Assembly (NCBI GenBank): GCA_011192085.1
Contig: DUEQ01000492.1
Coordinates: forward strand, 1-6,302
Length of the DNA: 6,302 nucleotides
Source: Caldilineae bacterium
Lineage (GTDB): Bacteria; Chloroflexota; Anaerolineae; J102
Direction: 5' to 3'
Each line of letters starts with the position of its first letter. Position 1 is the first letter of the stretch. A program made the position numbers and the translations under genes. Below the pieces are notes generated by a model, which worked only from the letters and a program-made list of their open reading frames with translations, was not told where the DNA came from and searched no databases. Positions 1 to 6,294 of this stretch are shown here, piece by piece.

Positions 1-116
1 ACCTTGGTATAGACACGTTCGAATACCCGCGGCACCGAGATAATCGCGGTCGGCTTGAGGACCTCGAAGTCCTCGGCCAGCAGTTTTGGGGAGCGTGCAT
101 AGGCGACGGTCGCGCC
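1..116 (-). other. Segment resembling long-chain acyl-CoA synthetase (FadD/FAA1-like, AMP-binding family)
   Basis: Read on the minus strand in the nuoN frame, this piece encodes about 38 residues from GATVAYARSP to VPRVFERVYTKV. Long-chain fatty-acid CoA ligases have a hydrophobic GAT.AYA segment, then an acidic L.EDL-type helix, then RPT....VPR.FE..Y.KI. All of these elements occur here in order and at the right spacing: Gly56, Tyr61, Glu70-Asp71, Pro77-Thr78, Val83-Pro84-Arg85, Glu88 and Tyr91. The ATP-binding P-loop, which lies N-terminal in this family, and the C-terminal lid domain are not in the window. On its own the fragment has no start codon or upstream domain, so it could not be a functional enzyme as joined here. 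The upstream boundary is uncertain by a few codons because GATVA fits both families. Confidence 0.8.
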
Positions 117-281
117 CGCGGCCGCGAGCATGCCTGCGAGGGCCACGCCAGCCATGAGCGAACCCTCAACGCGCGCATCGCTGAACCGGGTCGCCATATC
201 GATAACCAGCAGCAACAACGCCACGCCGACGATAATGATTTCGGGAAGGAGGGGGAGGAGATTGAGATGAGGTAGGGTCAT
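1..281 (-). CDS. nuoN: NuoN N-terminus running in frame into an acyl-CoA synthetase fragment (partial, anomalous)
   Basis: This frame occupies the nuoN position, starting 49 bases after nuoM, and runs off the window after 93 complete codons. Residues 1-28 (LNLLPLLPEIIIVGVALLLLVID in its centre) match the beginning of NuoN, the third antiporter-like subunit of complex I. Residues 41-60 (SLMAGVALAGMLAAAGATVA) could be its second membrane helix. From about residue 56 the sequence stops looking like NuoN. GATVAYARSPKLLAEDFEVL followed by KPTAIISVPRVFERVYTKV matches the conserved core of AMP-forming long-chain acyl-CoA synthetases. Real NuoN is about 480-500 residues of membrane helices and has no such segment. 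The change falls at about bases 99-125, in GC-rich sequence, with no stop codon or frameshift. It may be an assembly chimera, a deletion joining two genes, or a true fusion. The start is an ATG without a visible Shine-Dalgarno sequence. Confidence 0.8.
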   Translation of the reverse strand, partial: MTLPHLNLLPLLPEIIIVGVALLLLVIDMATRFSDARVEGSLMAGVALAGMLAAAGATVAYARSPKLLAEDFEVLKPTAIISVPRVFERVYTK

Positions 282-286
282 CGTTT

Positions 287-330
287 AGTATTCAGTATTC
301 AGTATCCAGTGGACATTGGACGTTGGACGC
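287..330. repeat. Heptanucleotide tandem repeats filling the nuoM-nuoN spacer
   Basis: Nearly the whole 49-base spacer consists of 7-base units on the plus strand. The first group is AGTATTC (287-293), AGTATTC (294-300), AGTATCC (301-307) and a partial AGT (308-310). The second group is GGACATT (311-317), GGACGTT (318-324) and a partial GGACGC (325-330). The second group begins immediately after the first and ends directly at the nuoM stop codon. There is no room left for a Shine-Dalgarno sequence before nuoN. The origin, by slippage or spread of a dispersed repeat, cannot be told from one locus. Confidence 0.85.
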
Positions 331-1812
331 TTAGAACGGCGGCGGGGAGGACTGCACCGTCTGCAACAGCACATCTACGGCCGGATTGATCTTATCCAGG
401 AAGAAGTTGGGGTAGAGGCCGATGAAGAAGAAGAGCGCCACCAGGGGGACCAGGACGACGATCTCCCGCTTGTTCAGATCGAGGAGGTTGCCGTTCTTTT
501 CCTCATCCAGCGGCCCGAAAATCATCTTGCGCACTGCGGTGAGCAGATACCAGGCCGCGAGGATGACGCCCAGGGTGGCCACCACCGCCCACCAGGGATT
601 CGCCTGGAACGCCCCCACCAGGATGGTGAACTCGCCCACAAAGCCATTCAGGCCGGGCAGCCCCACCGAGGCCAGGACGACGATGATGAAGAATGCGCTC
701 CAGACCGGAACTTGCTTCCACAGACCGCCATATTCGGAGAAAAGGCGGGTGTGGCGGCGATCGTAGATCATGCCCACCATGAGGAAAAGCGCGCCCGTGG
801 CCAACCCGTGGTTCACGCCTTGCAGCACCGCGCCCGAAAGCCCCTGTTTCGTGAGGCTGGCCACCCCCAGCATGACAAAGCCCAGGTGCGCGATGGAGCT
901 ATACGCCACCAGGGATTTGACATCCTTCTGCACCAAAGCCACCAGCGCGCCGTAGATGATGCCGACCATCGCCAGGAAAGCCAGCAGGGGCGCGTAGAGC
1001 TGAGTGGCTTCGGGGAAGAGGGGCAGGTTGAAGCGCATGAACCCGTACGAACCCATCTTCAACAGCACGCCTGCCAGAATGACCGAGCCCGCGGTCGGGG
1101 CCTGCACATGCGCGTCGGGCAGCCAGGTGTGGAAGGGGAACAAGGGAATCTTAATGGCGAAGGCCAGGGCGAAAGCCAGAAAAGCCCATATCTGCAGGGA
1201 TAAAGGCATCTCCATGCCCTGCAACGCCATCCAATCGAAGCTCCCCCCCTGCCAATAGAGCACCAGGATGACCACCAGCATCAGGGCCGAGCCCGCCATG
1301 GTGTAGAGGAAGAACTTCACCGCGGCGTACACCCGGTTCTTGCCGCCCCAGCGCCCGATGAGGAAATACATGGGAATGAGGGTGAATTCCCAGAAAATGA
1401 AGAAGATCACCAGGTCCAGGGCCAGAAAGACGCCCAACATGCCCGTCTGCTGCACCAGCAGCAGGAACATGAAGGCCTTCAGGTGATCCTTCACATGACG
1501 CCAGGAGAACAGCACGACGATGGGTCCCAGCAGCGTCGTCAGCAGCACCAAGAACAGACTGATGCCATCCACGCCCAGATGGTAGTTGACGCCCAGATTG
1601 GGAACCCAGGGAATCATCTCCTGGTATTGCATACTCCCGTCGTTGACCCACCACGCCAGAAGAAACAGGGAGACTGCGAAATCAGCCAACGCGGTGATCA
1701 GGGCCACGGTCTTGATGCGCTCTTCATCCTGAAAGAAGAGCAGCAACACCGCACCCAGCGTCGGCAGCCAGATGATGAGGGAGAGAAGGGGAAAGGGAGC
1801 GAGATTGTCCAT
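331..1812 (-). CDS. nuoM: NADH-quinone oxidoreductase subunit M (NuoM/ND4), antiporter-like proton pump
   Basis: NuoM is the middle antiporter-like subunit of the complex I membrane arm. From the chosen ATG at 1812 the product is 493 residues, normal for the family. Family residues are in place: the GVDGISLF segment (80-87), Glu142 in FWEFTLIPMYFLIGRWGG, Lys221 in AFAIKIPLFPFHTWLPDAH (217-235), Lys252 in GVLLKMGSYG, SLVAYSSIAHLGFVMLG (300-316), His335 in QGVNHGLATGALFL, and Glu394 in GLNGFVGEF. These correspond to the key glutamate/lysine relay of E. coli NuoM. An in-frame ATG at 1902 would add 30 residues and overlap nuoL by 29 bases. I reject it because the added residues (Cys/Ser-rich, then HAPPSFQVPVIP) are unlike a NuoM N-terminus, whereas MDNLAPFPLLSLIIWLPTLG is typical. 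No Shine-Dalgarno sequence is visible before 1812, so the start rests on protein similarity. Confidence 0.95.
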   Translation of the reverse strand: MDNLAPFPLLSLIIWLPTLGAVLLLFFQDEERIKTVALITALADFAVSLFLLAWWVNDGSMQYQEMIPWVPNLGVNYHLGVDGISLFLVLLTTLLGPIVVLFSWRHVKDHLKAFMFLLLVQQTGMLGVFLALDLVIFFIFWEFTLIPMYFLIGRWGGKNRVYAAVKFFLYTMAGSALMLVVILVLYWQGGSFDWMALQGMEMPLSLQIWAFLAFALAFAIKIPLFPFHTWLPDAHVQAPTAGSVILAGVLLKMGSYGFMRFNLPLFPEATQLYAPLLAFLAMVGIIYGALVALVQKDVKSLVAYSSIAHLGFVMLGVASLTKQGLSGAVLQGVNHGLATGALFLMVGMIYDRRHTRLFSEYGGLWKQVPVWSAFFIIVVLASVGLPGLNGFVGEFTILVGAFQANPWWAVVATLGVILAAWYLLTAVRKMIFGPLDEEKNGNLLDLNKREIVVLVPLVALFFFIGLYPNFFLDKINPAVDVLLQTVQSSPPPF

Positions 1813-1842
1813 AGGGATGACAGGGACTTGGAATGATGGCGG

Positions 1843-1870
1843 TGCGTGGTTCGCAATGCGTAAGTTGCAA
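1843..1870. repeat. Imperfect 14-base direct repeat in the nuoL-nuoM spacer
   Basis: Two adjacent 14-base units, TGCGTGGTTCGCAA (1843-1856) and TGCGTAAGTTGCAA (1857-1870), agree at 10 of 14 positions. They end three bases before the nuoL stop codon. The unit length is twice seven, in step with the heptamers of the nuoM-nuoN spacer, although the sequence differs. The rest of the 61-base spacer, down to the nuoM start at 1812, shows no ribosome site or clear hairpin. Confidence 0.5.
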
Positions 1871-1873
1871 AAC

Positions 1874-3820
1874 TCAAACAACGATGAGGAAGTACAGCAC
1901 AATCAAGACGACGCCGACGAAGAAGGAAAGGGCATAGACGCCCAGCACGCCCGTTTGCAGCCGGGCCGCGAAAGCGCCCGCGCGCAGGGTGTAAGCTCCC
2001 ACGCCATTGACAATGCCCTCGATGAATCGCCCGTCGCCCACCCGGTAGAACCATGCCGCCAGGCGACGCAGGGGATTCACAATGACGGCCATGTAGAGCT
2101 CATCCACCCAGTATTTGTGCTCCAGCGCGTTCTGCAAGGGCGAGAAGAGCTTTTGCAGGGACCTGGCCCATCCCCATTCGGGGATGTAGCGGGCGTAGGC
2201 GATAACGATGCCCAGGAGCGCAACGCCGCTGGAGACCAGGAACAGGGTTCGTTCCAGGCTTTCGGAGCCGTGGCCGTGGCCCTCGCCCTCCAGGCCTGCA
2301 AAGACGGGCGCCAGCCAATTCCCCAGCGCGTTCACATGCTCTCCAAAGATGGCGGGCAGCCCCAGCAGCCCGGCGAACAGGGAGCCGATAACCAGGAACC
2401 ACAGGGGGAAGGTCATGCCCGGAGACTGCTCGTGGGCGTGTTCCGCGTGGTCGCTGCGAGGTTCGCCGTGAAAGGCTCGGAACACGGCCCGGAAGCTATA
2501 GAACGCGGTGAGTAAAGCCGTAAAGATGCCCACGCCCCACAGCCAAGGAGAGGTGAGGAAAGCTTCGTAGAGGATGGCGTCTTTGGACCAGAACCCGGCC
2601 AGGAGGGGAAATCCGGCCAGCGCGGCCGCGCCGATGAGGAATTGCCAGTAGGTCTTGGGCATCTTCTTCTTCAGCCCGCCCATGAGGTCGATATTCAATT
2701 CCCCATGCATGGCGTGCATCACCGAGCCCGCGGTGAGGAAGAGCAGAGCCTTGAAGAACGCGTGGGTCATCAAGTGGAAGACGCCCGCGGAGAAAGCGCC
2801 CACGCCCACGCCGATGAACATGTATCCGAGCTGAGAAATGGTGGAGTAGGCCAGGATGCGCTTGAGATCCGTTTGGACGATGGCGATGGACGCGGCCATA
2901 AGCGCGGTCAGCGCGCCGATCCAGGCCACAACAGTCATGGTGGCGGGAGCCATCTCGAAAAGCGGGTGGGAGCGGGCAATCATGTAGACGCCCGCGGTGA
3001 CCATGGTGGCGGCATGGATGAGGGCCGAGACCGGAGTCGGGCCTTCCATAGCATCGGGCAACCACACGAACAGGGGGATTTGAGCCGATTTGCCCGTAGC
3101 CGCCAGCAGGAGCAGCAGGGTCACGCCCGTGAGCGCAGCCGTCGCGGCCGCGCCCGCTCCCTCGGCGGCATGGAAGATATCCGCAAAGGCCAGGCTGCCC
3201 GCCTCCTTCCCGAACAGGAAGAAGAGCCACATGATGGCCAGAGCCATGCCGAAATCGCCCACCCGATTGACGATGAACGCCTTTTTGCCCGCATCCGCGG
3301 CCGAAGGCTTATAGAACCAGAAGCTGATGAGCAAGTACGAGGCCACGCCCACGCCTTCCCAGCCCACATAGAGCTGGAGATAGTTGTTGGCCAGCACCAG
3401 GGTGAGCATCATCAGGATGAAGAAGTTCAGATAAATGAAGAAGCGGCCATACATGCGCAGGCTCAACGCCTGATGCCGGTCATCCACCAGCATATAGGTG
3501 GCTGCGTACCAGTGGATGATGAAGCCCACGCCCGTGACTACCAGGGCCATGACCACGGACAGGGGATCGATGAGCAGGGCGAAATCCACCTGAAAATCGC
3601 CGATATGAATCCACGACCACAGGGGGACGGTGACCGCGCGGGCGCTTTCAGGCAGGGCCGCCAGCCCAAAGGCTAGCCCCACCGCGGTGAGAAACGAGGC
3701 GAATACAGCCGCGCCCGCGGTCAGAGCGATGTAGGATTTGCCCATGCGCTTGCCAAAAGCCAGGTTGATGAGCAAGCCCAGGGCGGGAAAGACCAGGATG
3801 ATCCAGGCGAATGAAAGCAT
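1874..3820 (-). CDS. nuoL: NADH-quinone oxidoreductase subunit L (NuoL/ND5), antiporter-like proton pump
   Basis: NuoL is the distal, largest antiporter-like subunit of the complex I membrane arm, related to MrpA/MrpD. The 648-residue product has the expected many membrane helices. The core proton-path residues are present: Glu155 in YVGWEGVGVASYLL, Asp189 in NRVGDFG, Lys244 in GKSAQIPL, His269 in SALIHAATMVTAGVY, His349 and His353 with Lys357 in FHLMTHAFFKALLF, and Lys413-Asp414 in FWSKDAIL. After about residue 540 comes the NuoL-specific C-terminal extension, with KYWVDELYM (569-577) and NPLRRLAAWFYRVGDGRFIEG (582-602). This extension should form the long lateral helix that runs along NuoM and NuoN and ends in a final membrane helix. 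Two His/Glu/Gly-rich loops occur at about 451-465 and 511-520. The ATG at 3820 lies five bases after nuoK, with a partial Shine-Dalgarno GAAAGGG eight bases upstream. No frameshift or missing catalytic residue is seen. Confidence 0.97.
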   Translation of the reverse strand: MLSFAWIILVFPALGLLINLAFGKRMGKSYIALTAGAAVFASFLTAVGLAFGLAALPESARAVTVPLWSWIHIGDFQVDFALLIDPLSVVMALVVTGVGFIIHWYAATYMLVDDRHQALSLRMYGRFFIYLNFFILMMLTLVLANNYLQLYVGWEGVGVASYLLISFWFYKPSAADAGKKAFIVNRVGDFGMALAIMWLFFLFGKEAGSLAFADIFHAAEGAGAAATAALTGVTLLLLLAATGKSAQIPLFVWLPDAMEGPTPVSALIHAATMVTAGVYMIARSHPLFEMAPATMTVVAWIGALTALMAASIAIVQTDLKRILAYSTISQLGYMFIGVGVGAFSAGVFHLMTHAFFKALLFLTAGSVMHAMHGELNIDLMGGLKKKMPKTYWQFLIGAAALAGFPLLAGFWSKDAILYEAFLTSPWLWGVGIFTALLTAFYSFRAVFRAFHGEPRSDHAEHAHEQSPGMTFPLWFLVIGSLFAGLLGLPAIFGEHVNALGNWLAPVFAGLEGEGHGHGSESLERTLFLVSSGVALLGIVIAYARYIPEWGWARSLQKLFSPLQNALEHKYWVDELYMAVIVNPLRRLAAWFYRVGDGRFIEGIVNGVGAYTLRAGAFAARLQTGVLGVYALSFFVGVVLIVLYFLIVV

Positions 3821-3825
3821 GGGCG

Positions 3826-4128
3826 TTACCCTTTCAGCAGATGGACTTCATCGATGTTGGTGGTGTCTTTATGTCGAACAATGGCCATGATGATGGCCAG
3901 ACCCACCGCGACCTCCACCGCGGCCACGGCAATGACGATGAATACAAACACTTGGCCGGTGAGATTGCCCCACTGGTTGGCCAGCGCCACCAGGGTGAGA
4001 TTGACGCTGTTCAGCATCATCTCGATGCTCATGAAGATGATGAGCGCGTTGCGCCGCGCGAGCACGCCCACCGCGCCGATGGTGAAGATAATGGCGGAGA
4101 GGAGGAGGATGTAGGTGGTTGGGATCAT
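3826..4128 (-). CDS. nuoK: NADH-quinone oxidoreductase subunit K (NuoK/ND4L)
   Basis: NuoK is a three-helix membrane subunit related to MrpC. It supplies buried glutamates for proton translocation between NuoJ/NuoH and the antiporter-like subunits. The product is exactly 100 residues, the usual bacterial length. The two key glutamates sit at the same numbers as in the E. coli protein: Glu36 in the SIEMMLNSVNL segment (34-44) and Glu72 in AAVEVAVGLAI (69-79). The C-terminal NIDEVHLLKG is the family-typical ending. The start is well supported: it overlaps the nuoJ stop by four bases and has AAGGA seven bases upstream. nuoL begins only five bases after the TAA stop. Confidence 0.97.
   Translation of the reverse strand: MIPTTYILLLSAIIFTIGAVGVLARRNALIIFMSIEMMLNSVNLTLVALANQWGNLTGQVFVFIVIAVAAVEVAVGLAIIMAIVRHKDTTNIDEVHLLKG
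3829..3835 (-). promoter_or_regulatory. Probable Shine-Dalgarno sequence for nuoL
   Basis: The coding strand reads GAAAGGG within the last codons of nuoK, eight bases before the nuoL ATG. It is a partial match to the anti-Shine-Dalgarno complement. The position is right, and it supports the ATG at 3820 as the start. Confidence 0.55.
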
Positions 4129-4631
4129 GAGCGTTTCCTTTCTTTCAAGGCCAGGACGATGCCGCCCAGCATGCCCGCCAGGAGCAGCACCGACGCCAGC
4201 TCGAAGGGCAGGAGGTACGTGGTGTAGAGAGGTTCGGCCACGGCCTGCACGCTGCCCGCCCCCGGCGCGCCCGCGGGCTCAGGAAAGGCGGTTACGCCCC
4301 TGCCCACGGCGAAGAGCATCCCCAGCAGAAAGACCGCGCCCAGGACGACCGCGGCGGCGCGGGCGTAAGGCCTGGCCTCGTGCACCATGGGGGTGATGGT
4401 CCCGCCGATGAGCATGATCACGAACAGGAACAGGACCACGATCGCGCCGGCGTAGACGATGACCTGCACAATGCCCAGGAATTGGGCGGAGAGCGCGAAA
4501 TACATGAGCGCGATGACCAAGAAATGGCCCAGCAGCCACAGGGCGCTATACACCGCGTTCTTGCTCAGGATCACGCCCAGGGCCGTAGCCAGGGCGAAGA
4601 GGGCGAGGATGGCGAAGAAAATCAGGCTCAT
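4125..4631 (-). CDS. nuoJ: NADH-quinone oxidoreductase subunit J (NuoJ/ND6)
   Basis: NuoJ is a small membrane subunit of complex I located between NuoH and NuoK, where conformational change is passed from the quinone site to the antiporter-like subunits. The 168-residue product shows about five membrane helices. The family signature is well kept: KNAVYSALWLLGHFLVIALMY at about residues 24-44, then SAQFLGIVQVIVYAGAIVVL at 48-67 and FLFVIMLIGG after it. The YAGA segment (60-63) is the region that forms the pi-bulge helix in this family. The last helix lies within LPFELASVLLLAGMLGGIVL (141-160), followed by a short basic tail. The stretch between helices 4 and 5 (about 110-135) is rich in Ala, Gly and Pro, is poorly conserved in the family, and is probably a loop. 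No Shine-Dalgarno sequence is visible before the ATG at 4631. The stop codon overlaps the nuoK start in an ATGA arrangement, implying translational coupling. Confidence 0.96.
   Translation of the reverse strand: MSLIFFAILALFALATALGVILSKNAVYSALWLLGHFLVIALMYFALSAQFLGIVQVIVYAGAIVVLFLFVIMLIGGTITPMVHEARPYARAAAVVLGAVFLLGMLFAVGRGVTAFPEPAGAPGAGSVQAVAEPLYTTYLLPFELASVLLLAGMLGGIVLALKERKRS
4136..4140 (-). promoter_or_regulatory. Shine-Dalgarno sequence for nuoK
   Basis: On the coding strand the sequence is AAGGA, seven bases before the nuoK ATG and embedded in the last codons of nuoJ (the Lys-Glu-Arg-Lys tail). Together with the ATGA overlap it fixes the nuoK start. It is the clearest ribosome-binding site in the window. 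Confidence 0.75.
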
Positions 4632-4697
4632 GGCGGTTCGATGGAATGGAGTGTGTTCAGGATTCCGTGATCACGCGACATTGCGCCGTCGGTTAAA
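4632..4697. other. nuoI-nuoJ spacer with a 10-base palindrome
   Basis: The 66-base spacer contains the perfect palindrome CGTGATCACG (4666-4675). Its GTGAT/ATCAC arms are the same as those of the inverted repeat in the nuoH-nuoI spacer. No T-run, promoter-like pair of hexamers or Shine-Dalgarno sequence is visible before nuoJ. A palindrome this short can occur by chance. Confidence 0.35.
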
Positions 4698-5174
4698 TCA
4701 TGCGTCCGGTCGGATGATGACGTTGGGCGTGGGAGGATTGAGAAGCGCGTCCTTATCCAGAATCAATTCCACGCGCTCATATTGGGCCAGCTCGAAATTA
4801 TGTCCCAACACAATGGCCTCGGTGGGACAGGCTCGCTGGCAATCGCCGCAAAAGATGCAGCGCATGAGATTGACTTCATAAACCTCGGCGTAGCGCTCGC
4901 CCGGCGACACCGGATTATCGGGATCGTTTTCCGCAGCCAGGACATAGATGGCGCCGGTCGGACACGCGGCCTCGCACAACGCGCAGCCGATGCAGCGCTC
5001 CATGCCGTTCTCATACCGCCGCAGCTCATGACGTCCGCGAAAGCGCGGATAGATGGCCGCGGGCTCGTCGGGATACTCCACCGTATTGGGGGCCTCTCTG
5101 ACCAACGTCTTTAGGGTGACGCCCATGGATTTGGCGATGAATTCTGCGCCTTGGACAAGGTCTTTTACGCTCAT
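4698..5174 (-). CDS. nuoI: NADH-quinone oxidoreductase subunit I, 2x[4Fe-4S] ferredoxin-like (NuoI)
   Basis: NuoI is the peripheral-arm subunit sitting on the membrane domain. Its two tetranuclear clusters (N6a and N6b in the family) relay electrons toward the terminal cluster N2 and quinone. The 158-residue product has two complete CX2CX2CX3CP motifs: Cys61, 64, 67 and 71 ([12 protein letters not shown]) and Cys106, 109, 112 and 116 ([12 protein letters not shown]). All eight cluster ligands are present. The family lead-in [20 protein letters not shown] (residues 34-53) precedes the first motif, and the usual tail [17 protein letters not shown] (129-145) follows the second. It is somewhat shorter than the roughly 180 residues common in this family, with short N- and C-terminal extensions, but nothing essential is missing. 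The ATG at 5174 has no recognisable Shine-Dalgarno sequence. The gene lies between nuoH and nuoJ, as in typical complex I operons. Confidence 0.97.
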   Translation of the reverse strand: MSVKDLVQGAEFIAKSMGVTLKTLVREAPNTVEYPDEPAAIYPRFRGRHELRRYENGMERCIGCALCEAACPTGAIYVLAAENDPDNPVSPGERYAEVYEVNLMRCIFCGDCQRACPTEAIVLGHNFELAQYERVELILDKDALLNPPTPNVIIRPDA

Positions 5175-5265
5175 AACAGATCTGGAAGATGGAGATGTCG
5201 TGATTTATCACTATTGTCAGAAGGGAGTTGAGCTTCGGATGATGTTAACGGTCGCGACGACCCTA
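5175..5265. other. nuoH-nuoI spacer with two small inverted repeats
   Basis: This is the longest non-coding stretch in the window (91 bases). Just after the nuoH stop is a short hairpin, GGTCG-CGA-CGACC (5250-5262), with a five-base stem and no T-run on either side, so it is not a convincing terminator. Further toward nuoI, GTGATTTATCAC (5200-5211) has five-base inverted arms around two bases. The spacer is more AT-rich than the genes around it. I see no strong promoter and no Shine-Dalgarno sequence ahead of nuoI. Confidence 0.4.
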
Positions 5266-6294
5266 TCACACCACCGCCACCATCACCGCGGTGATGGCCA
5301 TGTAGACCAACGACAGGGGAAAGAGCACTTTCCAGTTGAAAGCCAGAAGCTGGTCATAACGGATGCGGGGCACGCTGGCCCGCACCCAAATGTAGATGAA
5401 CAGGATGGCGATGACCTTTAGCACAAACCAGCTGAAGCCGAACAGCGGGCCGTACCAGGTCCCTGGCGTGGCCAACGGTCCCTTCCAGCCGCCGAAGAAG
5501 ATGGCGACCATGACCGCGGCAGAGACGATCATGCTCAGGTATTCGCCCATCATATACATGGCGAACTTCATCCCGCCGTACTCGATCTGATACCCGGCGA
5601 TGAGCTCATTTTCGGTCTCGGGCAGGTCGAAGGGGCTGCGATTGTTCTCCGCCAGCATGGTGATGAAGAAGGGAATGAAGGCCAGGAAGAGCCACAGCCA
5701 CAGCCACCAGGGCCGGGGACGCTCGATGATGTCCACCAGACTCATGGTTCCCTCGCCCACGCCGATATTCGTGGCCAGGATGATGGACACGATGAGGATG
5801 CCCATGGGCAGCTCGTAGCTGATCATCTGCGACGCGGTGCGCAACGCGCCCAACAGGCCGTAATTATTGTAGCCGCTCCACCCGCCCAGGATGACGCCAT
5901 AGGCCGCGAAGCTGGTCACTGCCACGATGTAAAGGATGGCGATGTTGACGTCCGCGATGTAAAAGTGGATGGTGTAGCCGGCGATGGTGAGATCGGGCGC
6001 GATGGGGATGACCGCAAAGGCGATGAGAGGCGTGATCATCGTCAGCACGGGGGCCAACAGATAGATGAACCTATCCTTGATATGCCCCGGCACGACCTCT
6101 TCCTTGAAAATGGCCTTGACCGCATCTGCGATGGGTTGCAGCAGGCCAAAAGGCCCGGCGCGGTTCGGGCCCAGACGCACATGGAACCGGCCCAACAGCT
6201 TGCGTTCCATGTAGGTCAGATACGCAAACCCCGTCAACAGGATGATCAGCAGGACGAGGATTTTGATGAGGGAGATGAGGATGGTGGTGATCAT
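5266..6294 (-). CDS. nuoH: NADH-quinone oxidoreductase subunit H (NuoH/ND1)
   Basis: This is the membrane subunit that joins the complex I membrane arm to the peripheral arm and forms much of the quinone-access chamber. The 342-residue product is a hydrophobic multi-pass protein of normal family length. Visible family signatures are ERK at residues 30-32, [11 protein letters not shown] at 40-50, KEEVVP at 64-69, [10 protein letters not shown] at 154-163, the acidic loop [17 protein letters not shown] at 215-231 with GYQIEYGG following, EY at 251-252, and [14 protein letters not shown] at 303-316. The acidic loop between membrane helices is the conserved region linked in this family to quinone chemistry and proton coupling. 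The ATG at 6294 gives the expected first membrane helix directly before ERK. Only eight bases lie upstream, so a ribosome site and a slightly longer start cannot be judged. It is the first gene visible here, 91 bases ahead of nuoI on the same strand. Confidence 0.97.
   Translation of the reverse strand: MITTILISLIKILVLLIILLTGFAYLTYMERKLLGRFHVRLGPNRAGPFGLLQPIADAVKAIFKEEVVPGHIKDRFIYLLAPVLTMITPLIAFAVIPIAPDLTIAGYTIHFYIADVNIAILYIVAVTSFAAYGVILGGWSGYNNYGLLGALRTASQMISYELPMGILIVSIILATNIGVGEGTMSLVDIIERPRPWWLWLWLFLAFIPFFITMLAENNRSPFDLPETENELIAGYQIEYGGMKFAMYMMGEYLSMIVSAAVMVAIFFGGWKGPLATPGTWYGPLFGFSWFVLKVIAILFIYIWVRASVPRIRYDQLLAFNWKVLFPLSLVYMAITAVMVAVV

Noticed and set aside
316..1203. A 295-residue open frame on the plus strand opposite nuoM
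   Set aside because: The product is rich in His, Gln, Arg and Glu with no domain, as expected for the antisense of a membrane-protein gene in GC-rich DNA. The minus strand here is unambiguous NuoM.
1772..2515. A 247-residue plus-strand open frame crossing the nuoL-nuoM spacer
   Set aside because: It crosses two real genes on the opposite strand, its composition is typical of antisense translation, and no family is recognisable.
2642..3676. A 344-residue open frame on the plus strand opposite nuoL
   Set aside because: It has the same low-complexity hydrophilic composition, an antisense shadow of the hydrophobic NuoL codons. No recognisable domain or ribosome site supports it.
2720..4275. Frequent CCGCGGGC / GCCCGCGG words as a possible signal motif
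   Set aside because: They mostly encode Ala-Gly pairs in frame (GCG GGC) within nuoL and its neighbours, so codon preference in Ala/Gly-rich membrane helices explains them.
5250..5262. Possible transcription terminator after nuoH
   Set aside because: The stem is only five base pairs and no T-run follows. Termination there would cut the operon between nuoH and nuoI, which is not expected.
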